A stretch of 64,000 nucleotides of DNA. Source: Xiphydria camelus (lineage: Eukaryota; Arthropoda; Insecta; Hymenoptera; Xiphydriidae). This document shows positions 52,530 through 63,596 of this stretch, one piece after another. Each line of letters starts with the position of its first letter. The first letter of the stretch is position 1. The stretch is taken from assembly GCA_963678675.1 (NCBI GenBank), contig OY783194.1, forward strand, positions 20,748,278 to 20,812,277, in the 5' to 3' direction. The translations under genes and the position numbers were made by a program. The notes under the pieces are model-generated. The model ran no database searches. It had not been told where the DNA came from and saw only the letters and a list, made by a program, of their open reading frames with translations.

Positions 52530-54205
52530 ATAATAGTATAATGACTATCGCACTGTATCCAATATAAGTAAGCACGCTAGTAGCGTTTTCTGTCCAGGTT
52601 TTGGTTCTATGTTGTCATTTGGTAAGAACTATTTTATTTTGTATGTCGTCTAAATTTAATTCTAGTCCTCGGAGTTCACTAGTGTCTAGGTGGTGTTGTA
52701 CTGGTGTAAGTAGGTCTTTTGCTAATGCTAAGTCGGAATCGTTAATTGGGATTGTATAGTTTTTATGGAATTGTAAGTTTATTGTAACGTTCTTCGAAGG
52801 GGCTAGTTTTAGCATAGCTCCGTTTGTGTTAATAGTGTAGTCTGCGTTTGATTTTATCCAGCTGGGTGCGTCAACTTTTGTTATTTCGACTTTGTTTCCA
52901 CATAATATGTCTAGGTATTGTTCTCTCTGAGGGAATATCAGGTATCCCTGGTCGCTTTCGAGTTGTATGTACGTAAGTTCTTGAATTGAGAATAGTGCTG
53001 TCTTACATTTGGGATGTGTGTCATATGGTTTTGATTTTCCTACTGAGTATTTGTGTGTCGCAAGACTCCGTTTCAGGTAAGAGAAAAGAGGGCTGTTGCC
53101 TTTTACAAATTCTTAGGTCCCTTGAATGTAGGCAGTTTTTTAAATCTCCGTCAGTAGTGGGTATATATGTGCTATAGGCTTGGTTAATAAGTATGTATTG
53201 TGATTCCGGGATGATTGCGGTAAAAACTCCTGCTTGCTTTCTGGGTATGGGAATCACGTGTTTGGTTTCAAATGTGTCCTGTTCCCATACTGATACGTCA
53301 ATTATATAAGTTAGTCGATCTTTCGAGAGGGCTGTGTTGACTTTGGACATGCTAATGATGTGATAGTTTTGAATATTGCTTTCTATGCTGTATGGCACGT
53401 TGTTATATTTTTCAAGAGTTTTTAGTCCATCGACAAGGTTTGACGGAGTGAACACTTGTGGGTGGATTATACCATATTTAGCATCACCGATTGCGTTTAA
53501 GAGCGTATTTATATCTTCCGAAAGATCGGCTAGTAGAAACCCACTGATCGCTAAGTGGTTGGCTATGTGAATATCCATCGAATTATTATTAATTCTGTTT
53601 ATGGCCTTGTCTACCAATTTTAGATAAGATTCTCCTTGTTTACCTAGTGCATCTATATCATGTCTGGCGTTGTTTAATAGGATTTTGATTATTTTAGTTT
53701 GGTTGGAAATACCTTGACCTAACGTGTTTGTTGTATCGTAAAGCTTATCAATTTCTGTGTTGATGTGGTCTAAATCATCATTGGATAGTGTACCGAATAA
53801 GGTTTTTGATATGGTACCTACTATATTGAGCAATCCTCGCTTGGTGCGTGTTCTGTTGGTAAGCTGGTCTAATAGCTGGATGCTGCTGTAGATGCGTGCC
53901 AATCGGGTGCGCATGAGTGATATTTCGGTCCCCTCGTTGCAGTTCGTTTTGCAGGCGTCTGGCGCGTCTCCGTTCATCTTCCAGAGTTGTGCGTACCTTA
54001 TTTTAAGATCATCGAAGTTGACGTTGCCGATGATTCTCCATGTAACGTGGTATAATTTTGTTTTTCCGAGGTCTTCGAGGAAGAACGTAGTGTCATTCAG
54101 GGGTTGTATCGCCACGGTTGCTAGTGTCAGGGGTGGCATTACTATCATCATCATCCATGTGATCAGAAGCCGTCTCATGTCTGTAACAGGGTTGAGTTCT
54201 GTCAA
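52530..54205 (-). pseudogene. env of Gypsy element C (F-protein type), broken late
   Basis: An envelope glycoprotein gene of the errantivirus/baculovirus-F type. The first frame (54205-53021) is open for 394 residues: a hydrophobic signal-like start (LLITWMMMIVM), a basic cleavage-like motif RTKR near residue 120-123, the following hydrophobic stretch, long helices, and a Cys-rich end. The start overlaps the end of the pol frame by about 110 bp, as expected for a spliced env. After a break at about 53021 the sequence continues in other frames (52815-52615) to a hydrophobic membrane segment at about 52580-52530, where a MITE has inserted. Membrane fusion is the family role; this copy is broken. 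Confidence 0.8.
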
Positions 54206-55581
54206 TGTGGATTCTGGTTATCTGACCGTCTTTATCGATTTCTAGGTTATTGTTATCGAATAGGTTGGTGATTTTGTATGGTCCATCCCAGTCATTGTCA
54301 AGTTTTCTCCCCTGTGTTCCGTCCGTTATCCATACTTCCTCTGCGACCTGGTAAATGGGTTGCGTTCTACAGATGTTTCTATCGTGTCGTTCTTTCGCTT
54401 TTTCCTTAGCTTTGATAAGTCCGTTTCGAGCTCTTTCAAGGGTTTCGTTCTGTCTTTTCTTCCATTTTTCCAGCAGTTCGTTATATGTAAGGTTGTTCGT
54501 GGAGTCGATTGAAGATGGCAGTCGCGCCTTTCGTCCGAAAGTCAGTTCGAAGGGCGTATGTCCGTGTCCTTTGTGAAGAGAGGCATTATAAGCGAAGCCA
54601 ATGGTTTGAATGTTCTCGCCCCAACGTTGGTTTCTTTCTTCAGTGGTGAGCGACGTTCTGATTAGGTCCCTTATAACAGAATGTGTTCTCTCCAGGGCCT
54701 CGATTCTCGAACTCATGCGAAAAACTTTCGTATACGAATCTCTAATTTTAACCAATAAAGTAGTGGACCGGACGGAATGGCCGCAACGAGATTTGCGAGA
54801 TTCAAAGATTCGTATACGAAAGTATTTCGTATGAGTTCGAGAATCGAGGCCCAGGGCTCCGTTGGGTGCGGATGATAAGCCGTGGTCTTGATAGGTGTTA
54901 TCCCTAAGCTTCGTTCAAACTCTTGCATGACGTTGGATAGAAAATTTTGTCCTTGGTCCGTGAGGATATTCTTGGGTGTTCCGAATGTGTAGATATAGTG
55001 TTGGATGAGGGCATTGGCAATGTCCTCTGACGTGGTTTGCTTTAAAAGCACCATTATCAGGTACTTGATGAGGGTGTCTTGAATAGTTAATAGGAATCGG
55101 TATCCTTTAGTAGTTTTGGGTAGAGGACCAAAAATATCCGTGGCTATTTTCTCGTTGGCCTCCCCAAGGGGGTATCTGTGATTATTGCTGGTGTTTTTTA
55201 TCGAATGCGGGTGAGTTTTGCTTGTTGACAGGTGGTACAGTTTTGGATGAATCGTATCATTTCCTGTTCCATTTCCTTCCATTCGTACTTTTCTTTGAGT
55301 CTTGCTATGGATCGGTTCTCTCCCAGATGGTGTGTCAATAGTCCGCCGTGGTTTTCATGGAGTATCGGTTCTTTCTCTTTGTCCGTTAAGTCCTTGGGTT
55401 TGTGACAAATTCGTATCGTCGAATTGTTTTTGTTAGCCAAGAAGTTCAGCATATCGGTGAGGGTTTCTAATTCATATGCTGATAGAGTCGCGTCTGAGAA
55501 TACGAACCTTGGTTCCCGTTTGGACTCCTTGAAGAATTCCATTCCTAGGTAGATTTCGTTTAACCATTTTTTTTTCGTCAT
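54093..55581 (-). pseudogene. Integrase of Gypsy element C, interrupted by a MITE
   Basis: The HHCC zinc-binding domain is at about 55400-55200 (H-x-NHGG...CTTCQQAK). The rve core runs 55282-54851: DIFGPLPKTTKGYRFL, ILTDQGQNF and the AYHPHP region. Core end and C-terminus resume at 54696-54093 with RTHSVIRDLIRTSLT, FELTFGRKARLP and a C-terminal DGPYKITNLFD chromatin-binding-like region. A 154-bp palindromic MITE sits in the core between them. It overlaps env in another frame at its end. Confidence 0.82.
54697..54850. mobile_element. 154-bp palindromic MITE, 5-bp TSD CCAGG
   Basis: Ends GCCTCGATTCTCGAACTCAT and the inverted ATGAGTTCGAGAATCGAGGC; inner GTATACGAAAGT/ACTTTCGTATAC also pair. CCAGG flanks both sides (54692-54696, 54851-54855). 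No ORF. It interrupts integrase of element C. Confidence 0.8.
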
Positions 55582-57600
55582 AGGGGCCTAGCTCTACTAA
55601 TCCTGACTCGTCGTCGTTATCAGTGTGTTTTCTGATGTTGATCCATGTGTCCTTATTCGTGTTGAGCAAGGATTTTATTCGGTTTGCGTGGTCCCTTACG
55701 AGACACCATATAGTGTAGTCTGTGTAAAATTGCTCTGGTGTGATAATTGTTTCTTCTGCTGGCTCCAGATTAATCCCATCAAGTGCCTCTTGCAGTAAAT
55801 CTCTGGTGATGAAGATTCGTGAAAGAGCATCTGCCGCGCAGTTTTCTTTTCCTTTCGTGTATTCAATTTGGAAATCGTATTCCTCCAGTTTCAGTCTCCA
55901 TCTCATTAGTCTTGACGAGGGATCTTTGATGTTGAAAAGCCATACCAAGGCTTTATGATCTGTCTTGATATCAAAGGTTCGACCTAGCAGGTATTGTCTG
56001 AGTCTTTTTACTGCCCAGAGGATGGCTAACAGTTCCTTCTCTGATGTAGTGTAGTTTTGTTCGGCTTTATTCAAGGTTCTAGATAGGTAGCAGCACGGGT
56101 GTCCTTCTTGGAAAAGTACAGCTCCGAGTCCTACGTTTGATGCGTCGGTTGTTAGCGTGAATTTTTTTGAGTAATCTGGATATCTAAGTACTGGTGAACT
56201 GCATAAGGCATCGATCAGTGTTTTGAATGCCTTCTGTGTTTTTTCATTCCAGACAAAAGGTACGTCCTTTTTTGTTAGCATCGTCAAGCGTTTACTGATA
56301 GTTGAAAATCCTTTAATGAATTTTCTATAATATCCCGTGAGTCCCAGAAATCCTTTTACTTCTGCTACTGTTGTCGGTGTCTTGACATTTTTAACCGCTT
56401 CGATCTTTTTAGAATTTGGCTTTACTCCGTCCTTAGTGATTAGATGTCCTAGGTATTCGAGTTCCGATCTGAGATATTCGCACTTGTCTGGTTGGAGTTT
56501 GAGTCCAACTTACCTCAATCTTTCGAATAGGGTTTCTAGATTCTCGTGATGTTGTTTGAGTGTTGATCCAAATACTACGATGTCGTCGAGGTATACAAAG
56601 TAAGTTTTTCCGACCAATCCTCTTAGTGCTGTGTCCATCATCCGTTAAAACGTCGCGGGTGCGTTCTTTAATCCGAATGGCATGCGGTTGTATTCAGTGT
56701 CCGTCTGGTGTGGAGAATGCCGTATATTTTTTGCTTTCTTCTTCCATTGGTATTTGATGGAATCCTGAGCTTAAATCGAATGCCGAGAAGTACTTGGCTT
56801 TGCCTAGGTGATCGAGGATGTCGTCGATCATGGGTAATGGGTAGGCATCTTGGTCCGTTTTTTGTTTAATTTTTTGAAGTCTATTACTATTCTCCATTTC
56901 TTCTTTCCGGATGCATCAGCTTTCTTGGGTACTACCCATACGGGTGAGTTGTAAAGTGATTTTGATTCTCTAATTATGCCTTTATCAAACATTTCACTCA
57001 TTTGTCTACTTATTTCTTGTTTGTGTATCTCGTGTGGTCAATAGCTAGCGTGATTGACGGGTTTGTTACCCTTGACTTTGACCACGTGTTCTGTGTCGGG
57101 TGAGCAAGGTAATGGGTCACCTGGTAGATTAAAGATGTCGTTATATCGTGATATGATCTGGGCGAGTTAACCTTTTACCTGCTCTTCCACGTGCGCGAGT
57201 CGGGTATTTTCTATAAGTTTCCTTATCCTCTCTAGATCTTCCCCTGTTTGTTGTTGTATTGTTTTTACGGTCGCGGGTTCCATATAGATGTCCTCTTGCT
57301 TTATGTGTAATACCCTGTCATCGTGATTGTGCAGTGGTACGTATACCCTGTGATTCTCTCTTTACCTTGTAGACTCCTTCGGGTATGATATCATGTCCTG
57401 AGATGATTGTACATCCTTTCTTTTGTGTTGTCGCGATGTGTAGTATTTGATGAGATTTTGATGGTATCGAATATCCTGTATCGTGAAGTTCATGTGTGTG
57501 TTCGTTGAGGACGAGTGTGTCATTGGTAAGCGCGAAGTTGTACTGTTTCAGGAAGGGTTTTCCAACTAGGGCTTCTTCTTCCAGTGGGAAGTCGTTGGGT
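55472..57600 (-). pseudogene. Reverse transcriptase and RNase H of Gypsy element C
   Basis: The RT palm is at about 56900-56500: FSAFDLSSGFHQIP (first catalytic Asp), then RMPFGL and the YLDD box at about 56600. One in-frame stop lies between them (about 56645). Tether and RNase H run 56287-55472: FTLTTDASNVGLGAVL, KELLAILWAVKRLRQYL, TDHKALVWL and KGKENCAADALSR. These copy element RNA into DNA. Frames break between the RT pieces, so the polyprotein is not intact. Sequence at 57600-56950 is weakly coding with several stops. Confidence 0.8.
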
Positions 57601-57626
57601 ATTATGGAAAAACCCTGCGGATACCC

Positions 57627-58561
57627 CTAGTGGCATAAGATTATCTCGCGTGTAGAGGTATGAACCTCGTTTCCCATTGTAAATTTCCTTTCCTTTGGTT
57701 GGGCCTTTGGAAGATGTTCAGGTTTAATCATCTTTTCCTTGATTAAATTTATTGAAGCTCCTGAGTCGATGAGGTATCGTCCTGGTCTAACAGTTCCTCC
57801 TGCTCCATATACAGTGCCACAGTCTTCCTCCGGTGCTGAAAATTCGGTCGTTTCGTACTGGTTTTCGAAGTACTCCGTTTCTTCTAGGGTTTCTTCCTGA
57901 ATGTTGTTCACTCTCTGGGGTTGTTTTTTTTGGCCTTGCTGAAAATTCTGCTTCTTATAGCATCGACTTTCCGAATGTCCGTTTTGTTTGCAGTGTGTGC
58001 AGAATAGTTTCATTCTGTCGAACAGAGGTTTGTTATCTATTCTTTGAAAGTTCTTTTCCGCTTGATCTACATGCGGTTTGGGGTTCCGTTGTTGATAATT
58101 AGGCCGTCTTGCTGGTGGTTGGAACCGGTTCATCGCTGGTTGAATTAGGGGTCGTGTAGAGGGATTAGTGCGCCGTCGTTCCAGTAAGAAGGTTTCCACT
58201 TCAAGTGCTTCCATACGTGCGTCACGTAGTGTTTTCGGATGTGTGCTTCTAACCGCCATACATATTTCGTCTCTTAGTCCTCCGATGTATGTCTTGACGA
58301 TATTCCTTTCTTCTATCTTTAGTGCGATCCGTGTTTCGGTGCGGGAAGTATCTTCATCAGCCTCGTTCTGGATGGTATATCTTAGCTCGTTGTAGCGTTC
58401 TATGAAGCACTTATCGTAGCTGCGGACGTTCTCGTTTAGCTGTTTGGTAGACATGAGCTTGCTACATGCCAGTTCGTACGACGTGGCTGCTGATACGTTA
58501 TCCCTAAGTACTGCGTTCGGCTTCTCCAGTAATCTTTTTGTTGGTGATAAGATCCAAAAGT
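57627..58561 (-). pseudogene. Gag and protease of Gypsy element C, N-terminus deleted
   Basis: An open frame runs from 58454 (first Met) but is already open from the LTR junction at 58561, so the true gag start was removed by the 5' deletion. It carries capsid C-terminal sequence (YVGGL-like TYIGGLRDEI), a Pro/Arg-rich linker, a CCHC knuckle CTHCKQNGHSESRC and an aspartic protease with YLIDSGASINLI. The protease Asp is intact. The frame ends at 57627, before RT. Confidence 0.8.
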
Positions 58562-58773
58562 CGGTTATACCGTGGTATAACCCGTGCTATTTTATTTAGC
58601 TTCTTGGTAAGAATACAATTATTGCTATTTCCCGGTGAGTAATGCTACGTTATGTCGCTCGCGTGACAATGCGCAGGGAAGACTCCCAAAACAGAAGTGC
58701 CGACCCAGGTATATGGGCTGGCTTATATAGATCACTCAGGGTGAGATAGGGAGGTGCCTATCTACGCTTAACA
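58562..58773 (-). repeat. 5' LTR of Gypsy element C, truncated inside
   Basis: It matches the 3' LTR from GGTTATACCGTGG to CGCTTAACA but lacks the 45 bp that should adjoin the primer site. Gag coding sequence starts immediately, so one deletion removed LTR edge, primer site, leader and gag N-terminus. Confidence 0.85.
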
Positions 58774-61000
58774 GAGATCTTGCTGCGGGGTTGCTTTGGT
58801 AGTTCGGGAAGAATGCCGGGAACTTGGTTATGCGTGCCTGTTTTCAGATTTTGGCACGGTTCGCACTCACGGATTATTTGTTCAGCTTGTTGTTCCAGAT
58901 TCGGGAAATTGGTGATTTGTTTGGCCTTATTGATGGTTTTCTTCATTCCAAGGTGGTTTTCTCCAGGTGTATGGGCTTTCTTCAGGAATTGTCGTTGTTC
59001 TTCTTCGGTGATGGGTAGTTCATAATGAGAAAACTTAAGGAATAGTTTTCTATTCGTAGGGGCTTTCTTTGATCAGATGAAAAAGTAGCCATTTTAACTA
59101 GTTCGAAGAGCATGAGGGTGTGATTTTCCCAGTGTTTGTGGAGAAAATCTAGGTTGTAATCGTCCTGAGCGTTATTAGTCAACTTCTTTTCGAGAAATGC
59201 GAACCAAACCTGTGGAGGGTGTAACGTGCTGAAGTAGTATTATTTTACTCTTTGCTCCGTGAGAGGAGAATTTATTGGAAAGCATTTATTGAATTTTTTT
59301 GTTTGTAACCTAGTAGTGTGTTTTGCATTTAGGGGCCATTGGTTTTCGGTTTGTTGCTGGTATTCATCGTAGGTGACCGGAATACCGCTAAGAATGTCAT
59401 CCAGTTCTTCTTTGGGTAGTATTGGGGCGTCAGGAGTGTTGAGGAGTAGTTCCAGGTTTGCTTCATTATTTTCATTAGTAACTTCGTTCATTCTTTGTTC
59501 GTATGCCTCATGATCTGTGTCCGGTACGTCACTCGGGAATTGCTGGTATTGTCGGGAGGTGCCTTCCAAGGGATCCTCTTCTAATGCTGTTACGAAGGGT
59601 ATGCGCGATAGTGCATCTGCGTTGGTGTTGGATTTCCCTTTTTTGTAAATGATTTCTTACTCATACTCCTCTACTTTAAGTCGCCACCGCATTAACCGGG
59701 AGCTTGGTTCTTTCACGTTCATTAGCCAAACTATTGATTTATGGTCAGTTACAATTTTAAATTTGCGTCCGTACAGGAAGTGTCGGAAATGCTTTATCGA
59801 GTTTACAATGGCCAGTAATTCTTTCTCGGTCGTAGAACAGTTCGTCTCTGCCTTGTTCATTGTTCGTGAGCAATGTGCAATCGTTCTGTCCCTTCCGATG
59901 GGTCCTTGAGATAGAATGCCTCCTATTGCGTAGTTGCTCGCGTCCGTGGTGAGGATAAATTCCTGGGTGAAGTCGGGGAATGCGAGTATGGGAGATTTAA
60001 TGAGGGCTCTCAGCAAAGTGTCGAAGGCATTGTTTTCCACTTTGGTCCATTTCCAAGCGGTGGATTTTTTTAGTAGGGAGGTTAGAGGATTGGCAATTCT
60101 GAAGGTCCTTTATAAATGTCCGATAGTATCCGACAAGGCCCAAGAACTGTTTTATGTTTTTCGGGTTTTTGGGAACAGGAAAATTTACTACGGCTTCTAT
60201 CTTGGCAGGGATAGGTTTTATGCCCTCGCGCGAGATGAGGTGCCCCAGATAAGCGAGTTCTGGTCGTAAAAACTCGCATTTATCGGATTGGAGTTTTAGT
60301 CCTGTCGTTCGGAGTCGTTCAAAAAGGGGCTTGAGTTTTTCATTGTGTTCCTTAAAGTTTTTTTTCCAAATACGATCACATCGTCCAGGTATACGAAGTA
60401 AGTCGTACCTATTAGGCCGGTCAGTGAGCTATTCATCATTCGTTGAAAGGTGGCGGGAGCGTTCCTTAGCCCGAAAGCCATGCGCTTGTACTCGTAATGC
60501 CCCTCGTTAGTGCTGAAAGCTGTTTTATGGGCATGCTCGGGTTTCATGGGAATCTAGTGAAAGCCGGACGCTAAGTCGAATACGGAGAAGTATCGCGCGT
60601 TGCCTAGCTAGTCCAATATATCTTCGATGCTTAGGAACGGGTAAGCGTCTTTGGTCGTTTTCTCATTTAGTTTCCTAAAATTTATAACTATCCGTCACTT
60701 TTTCTTCCCGCTAGCGTCCGTCTTTTTGGGTACCACCCATAAAGGGGAATTATAAGGCGACACGCTGTGAGCGATTATCCCCTTTTCAAGCATTTCATTG
60801 ATTTGCTTGGTGATTTCCTCTTTATATGCCGGGGGGTAACGATATTGTTTGACGTGAATGGGCGTAGCGTCCGTCGTTTCTATTTCGTGTTCCGTTAGTT
60901 TGGTTTCAGATAGCGAATCGCCAGACAGGGCGAAGATCTCCGGTTATTGTTTCGTTATTTCCTAAATTGTTTCTGCCTCGTGCTTCTCGAGGTGATCGAG
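58758..61000 (-). pseudogene. RT, RNase H and integrase start of Gypsy element A
   Basis: RT fragments at about 60990-60296 include [15 protein letters not shown] and YLDDVIVFG, with several stops. RNase H (60040-59657) has FILTTDASNYAIGGIL, EKELLAIVNSIKHFR and TDHKSIVWLM. A linker region (59569-59240) is acidic. The integrase zinc domain (58946-58779) has H...H and CEPCQNLK and stops at the element C insertion. Decay is heavier than in element C, as expected for the older host element. Confidence 0.75.
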
Positions 61001-61001
61001 T

Positions 61002-63046
61002 CTAACGTTGGTTCTGAGCATTTTTTTGATTTTTATCATAACTTTTTACATCTAGTTTCTGTGAGACGGGGAATTTTATTGTCTCTGTAAGAACGTCGGT
61101 TGTCTGTCCGTTGCAGTAGCTAATTCGGGTCTTGTTGTCTTTTACTTTAACCAGAGAGCGTACGTATTTTTTTGCCAATCTGATGGCTGCTTCGCCATCC
61201 AGCGCGCGGATTGGAAATTCGATGTTCTTTAGGGTTCGGGCAGGGATTACGTTAGGTGGTATGACTTCTTGTTCCCTTTTGTTTGGTTGGATCAAGAGCG
61301 TTTGTGGCTGTTCCTTGTCTCGAACGATTTTATAGATCTTATTAAGAATCTGCACTCTGTTCTCGGGGATGTTAATGATGACGGCGGTGTTTTCGAAGAA
61401 GTCCATTCCGAGGATTCCGTCTTGCTGAAAGTGGAAATCCTCTCGTACTACGTGGATCTTTATTTCCTTATTCATCCAGTGTAGTTTTGCGACCGATTCC
61501 GTAGATTCGGGTTCCTTGGAAACTCCCTGGATGAATGATGCTGAGTTCTTTTTTCTTAGGTATCCTGATTTGAGAAGATTGGTTTTAATTAGGGAGCATT
61601 CGGCACCGGAGTCTAAGAGGAATGTTCCGGGCCTGGTCATCTCGTCGAATTGTAATTTAATTAGTAGTCGCTTTCCAGTTGCTCCTCTTTTTCCGAGCTT
61701 TCCGACTCTGTATGTTCGGTGTAATCTTCTTCGTCTGAGGTGCTGGATTCGCTGTCCTTCTGGTTCTCTTCCGTCTGGTTCACTTTGTGTGGTGGGTCCT
61801 TGCCTTTGAGACTGTCCTTTCGAAAATTTCCGTCCAGCTTTACGCGGCAGTCCTTCTCGATATGTCCGAGTTTTTTGCATCGGCGACACTCTATTTTGCT
61901 TCTCGGGTTCAAAGATGTATCCTTATATTTCTGGTAGGGTTTCCCTGGATCTTCCTTGGTGAATTTCGATTGGAGCGTCTTAGCTTGTGATTTCTGGAGC
62001 TTATCGACTGTTTCTTTGTAGATTTCTGCCGATGTAGCAAGTTCTATTGCTTCCTTAACAGTCGCGGGGCGAGCCATTTTAACTTCCTGACGGATATTCT
62101 TGCACATTAGCGCTCGGATGTAGGCGGACACGGTAGCTTCCTGCTCCATTTCAAGTGCGAATTGTTTTTTTAGACGACTCATCTTTGGTTTGGAGTTAAC
62201 AGCTTAGATGATTTTGCTATGAAGTTTCATAAACCGTGACCCGAGGTGGGCCGCTGTTTCGTTGGGTTTCTGTATCATGTTCGCGCGCTGCGTTTGGTAG
62301 GTTTCTATCAGTATTTCGCGTCCGAATAGCGTACGAAGGATGGATACGAGATTTTCCACATCTTCCGGGCGAAATGATTCCAATATGACTACGGCGTCGC
62401 CGGTTATTTTACGTTTAATAATCGCATTCTTGTACCGGTTCCAGTCGCGTGGGTCAATGTACCCGACCATTTCTAGTATATCATCTATAAACGTTTCGAT
62501 GGACATATTTTTCCCGTCGTATTCACGGAGCTCCTCTAAGGCGGTTTTGACCGTAATAGTTTTATGAGGGGTCTCGGGGATTAGCGTCAAAGGTCCATTA
62601 TTTCCGGTGTTAGGGATATTTATTGCGTCGTCCTCGTCGTCCGTTAGGTAGTCTTCTTCTTCTTGATTTATGGCTTCGGATTTGGGCTGTTCCCCTCTTA
62701 GACTTAGGGCCGGTTTTACTAACAGGTATAAACGCGGTATAGCGCTATACTGAGAATAACCATAAGGCTTATTGCTGGTTATTCTCAGTATAGCGCTATA
62801 CCGCGTTTATACCGTGTTGGTAAAACCGGCCCTTAGTTTACTATAGGCGCTTCGTATTGTTGATTTAATTACGTGGAGATGCTCTGCTTTTGTCTGGGTG
62901 TTACTCATGGTCTGCATTTGTGTCGTTAATTGTTGGACCTGTTCTTGAAGGGTGCGACTATGTCTAAGGAGTTCTTCGTACTCTTCTCGGGGAACGGAGT
63001 TCGATGATTGCCCTGGCGTACGGGACGGGAATGTCGCGCGGGACAT
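61002..63046 (-). pseudogene. Gag and protease of Gypsy element A
   Basis: Pieces: 63046-62833 (coiled-coil-like, EEYEELLRHSRTLQEQV), cut by a palindromic MITE; 62590-62204 and 62182-61661 (capsid-like, then the CCHC knuckle CRRCKKLGHIEKDC and an acidic tail); 61889-61002 with the protease TFLLDSGAECSLIK and a following FLGMDF-like GILGMDFFEN. Gag packages element RNA and protease cuts the polyprotein. Frame changes near 62190 and 61700 and the MITE break it. Confidence 0.75.
62707..62832. mobile_element. 126-bp palindromic MITE, TTA TSD
   Basis: The end GGGCCGGTTTTACTAACA is repeated inverted on the right, and almost the whole unit is one stem with an inner GTATAGCGCTATAC palindrome. TTA flanks both sides (62704-62706, 62833-62835). 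A GGGCC end with a TWA duplication is typical of PIF/Harbinger MITEs. It interrupts gag of element A. Confidence 0.82.
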
Positions 63047-63545
63047 TGCGGTTTCGTAATTTGTTTCGTCCGATGTACGCGACGATAATGAATTTACGGA
63101 TTGCGAATCTCCTGTCTCCGCGTTGGATCGTGTGCGAGGTGAATAGTATATTTGGTACTCACCTCGGTTTCTTGGCGTTTCCTCCTGGAAGTTCGTACTG
63201 GCAAGCTTTCACTCGTACCGTTTCTGGCTCCGGGAAGTCACTGTTGATTCCTCGGCCGCTATGAGATACCGGTGGTGATGCTGCCGATTGGAAATTCTTC
63301 ACGATGAGGCCGGTCACTCGGTGACGCCCGATTCCGTTCGAATCGTACCAGGAATGATTCCCGGTATATTGGTCGTCTTCAGGGTGTGCTAATATCAGCT
63401 GTTTACCCAACCGTGGTCCTCAGGGCGTGGAAAGTTCGTACACAATCTAGGGCCGTTGATACTACTCTGAGTCTTTGGCCTTATACTTTTATGTACAGGT
63501 GATTGCGTTAGTGGGGATTGATATCCCACTGCTGCCACCAAAACG
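63047..63545 (-). other. Leader of Gypsy element A, with a small open frame
   Basis: Between the primer-site-like motif (63524-63541) and the gag start at 63046. A minus-strand frame at 63410-63159 (GNHSWYDSNGIGRHRVTGLI) is open and may be a gag-leader exon or chance. I do not recognise it. Confidence 0.4.
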
Positions 63546-63596
63546 TGCCGTAACGAGGCGGTCGCGATTTTCGTATAAATCGCCCGCTTCCCTTAT

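Larger units (their letters stand above)
51257..58773 (-). mobile_element. Gypsy LTR element C (gag-pol-env) nested in A, 5-bp TSD
   Basis: The 3' LTR is 51257-51513 (257 bp, TG...CA on the plus strand: TGTTACAGGG...CGCTTAACA). The 5' LTR is 58562-58773 (212 bp, lacking the inner 45 bp). GAGAT flanks both outer ends (51252-51256, 58774-58778). The purine-rich CTCCGGGGAG next to the 3' LTR is a possible polypurine tract. Order: gag/protease, RT, RNase H, integrase, env. LTR copies differ at a handful of positions, so insertion is moderately recent. The 5' deletion removes the LTR edge, primer site, leader and gag start. A 154-bp MITE in integrase and a 759-bp MITE at the env end were added later. 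Confidence 0.88.
46290..63596 (-). mobile_element. Gypsy LTR element A (gag-pol-env), heavily interrupted
   Basis: The 3' edge of its 5' LTR is at 63546-63596 (minus strand ends ...CGTTACGGCA). A primer-site-like TGGTGGCAGCAGTGGGAT follows at about 63524-63541. Then come gag (63046-61661), protease (from about 61700), RT, RNase H, integrase (to 58758, resuming 51250-50478) and env (50468-49507, resuming 46415-46290). Element C, a pogo-like element and a palindromic MITE interrupt it. The 3' LTR is missing and the 5' LTR is cut at 63596. An LTR fragment of the same type is at 30653. Its env marks it as an errantivirus-like, endogenous-retrovirus-like lineage; the copy is dead. Confidence 0.75.
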
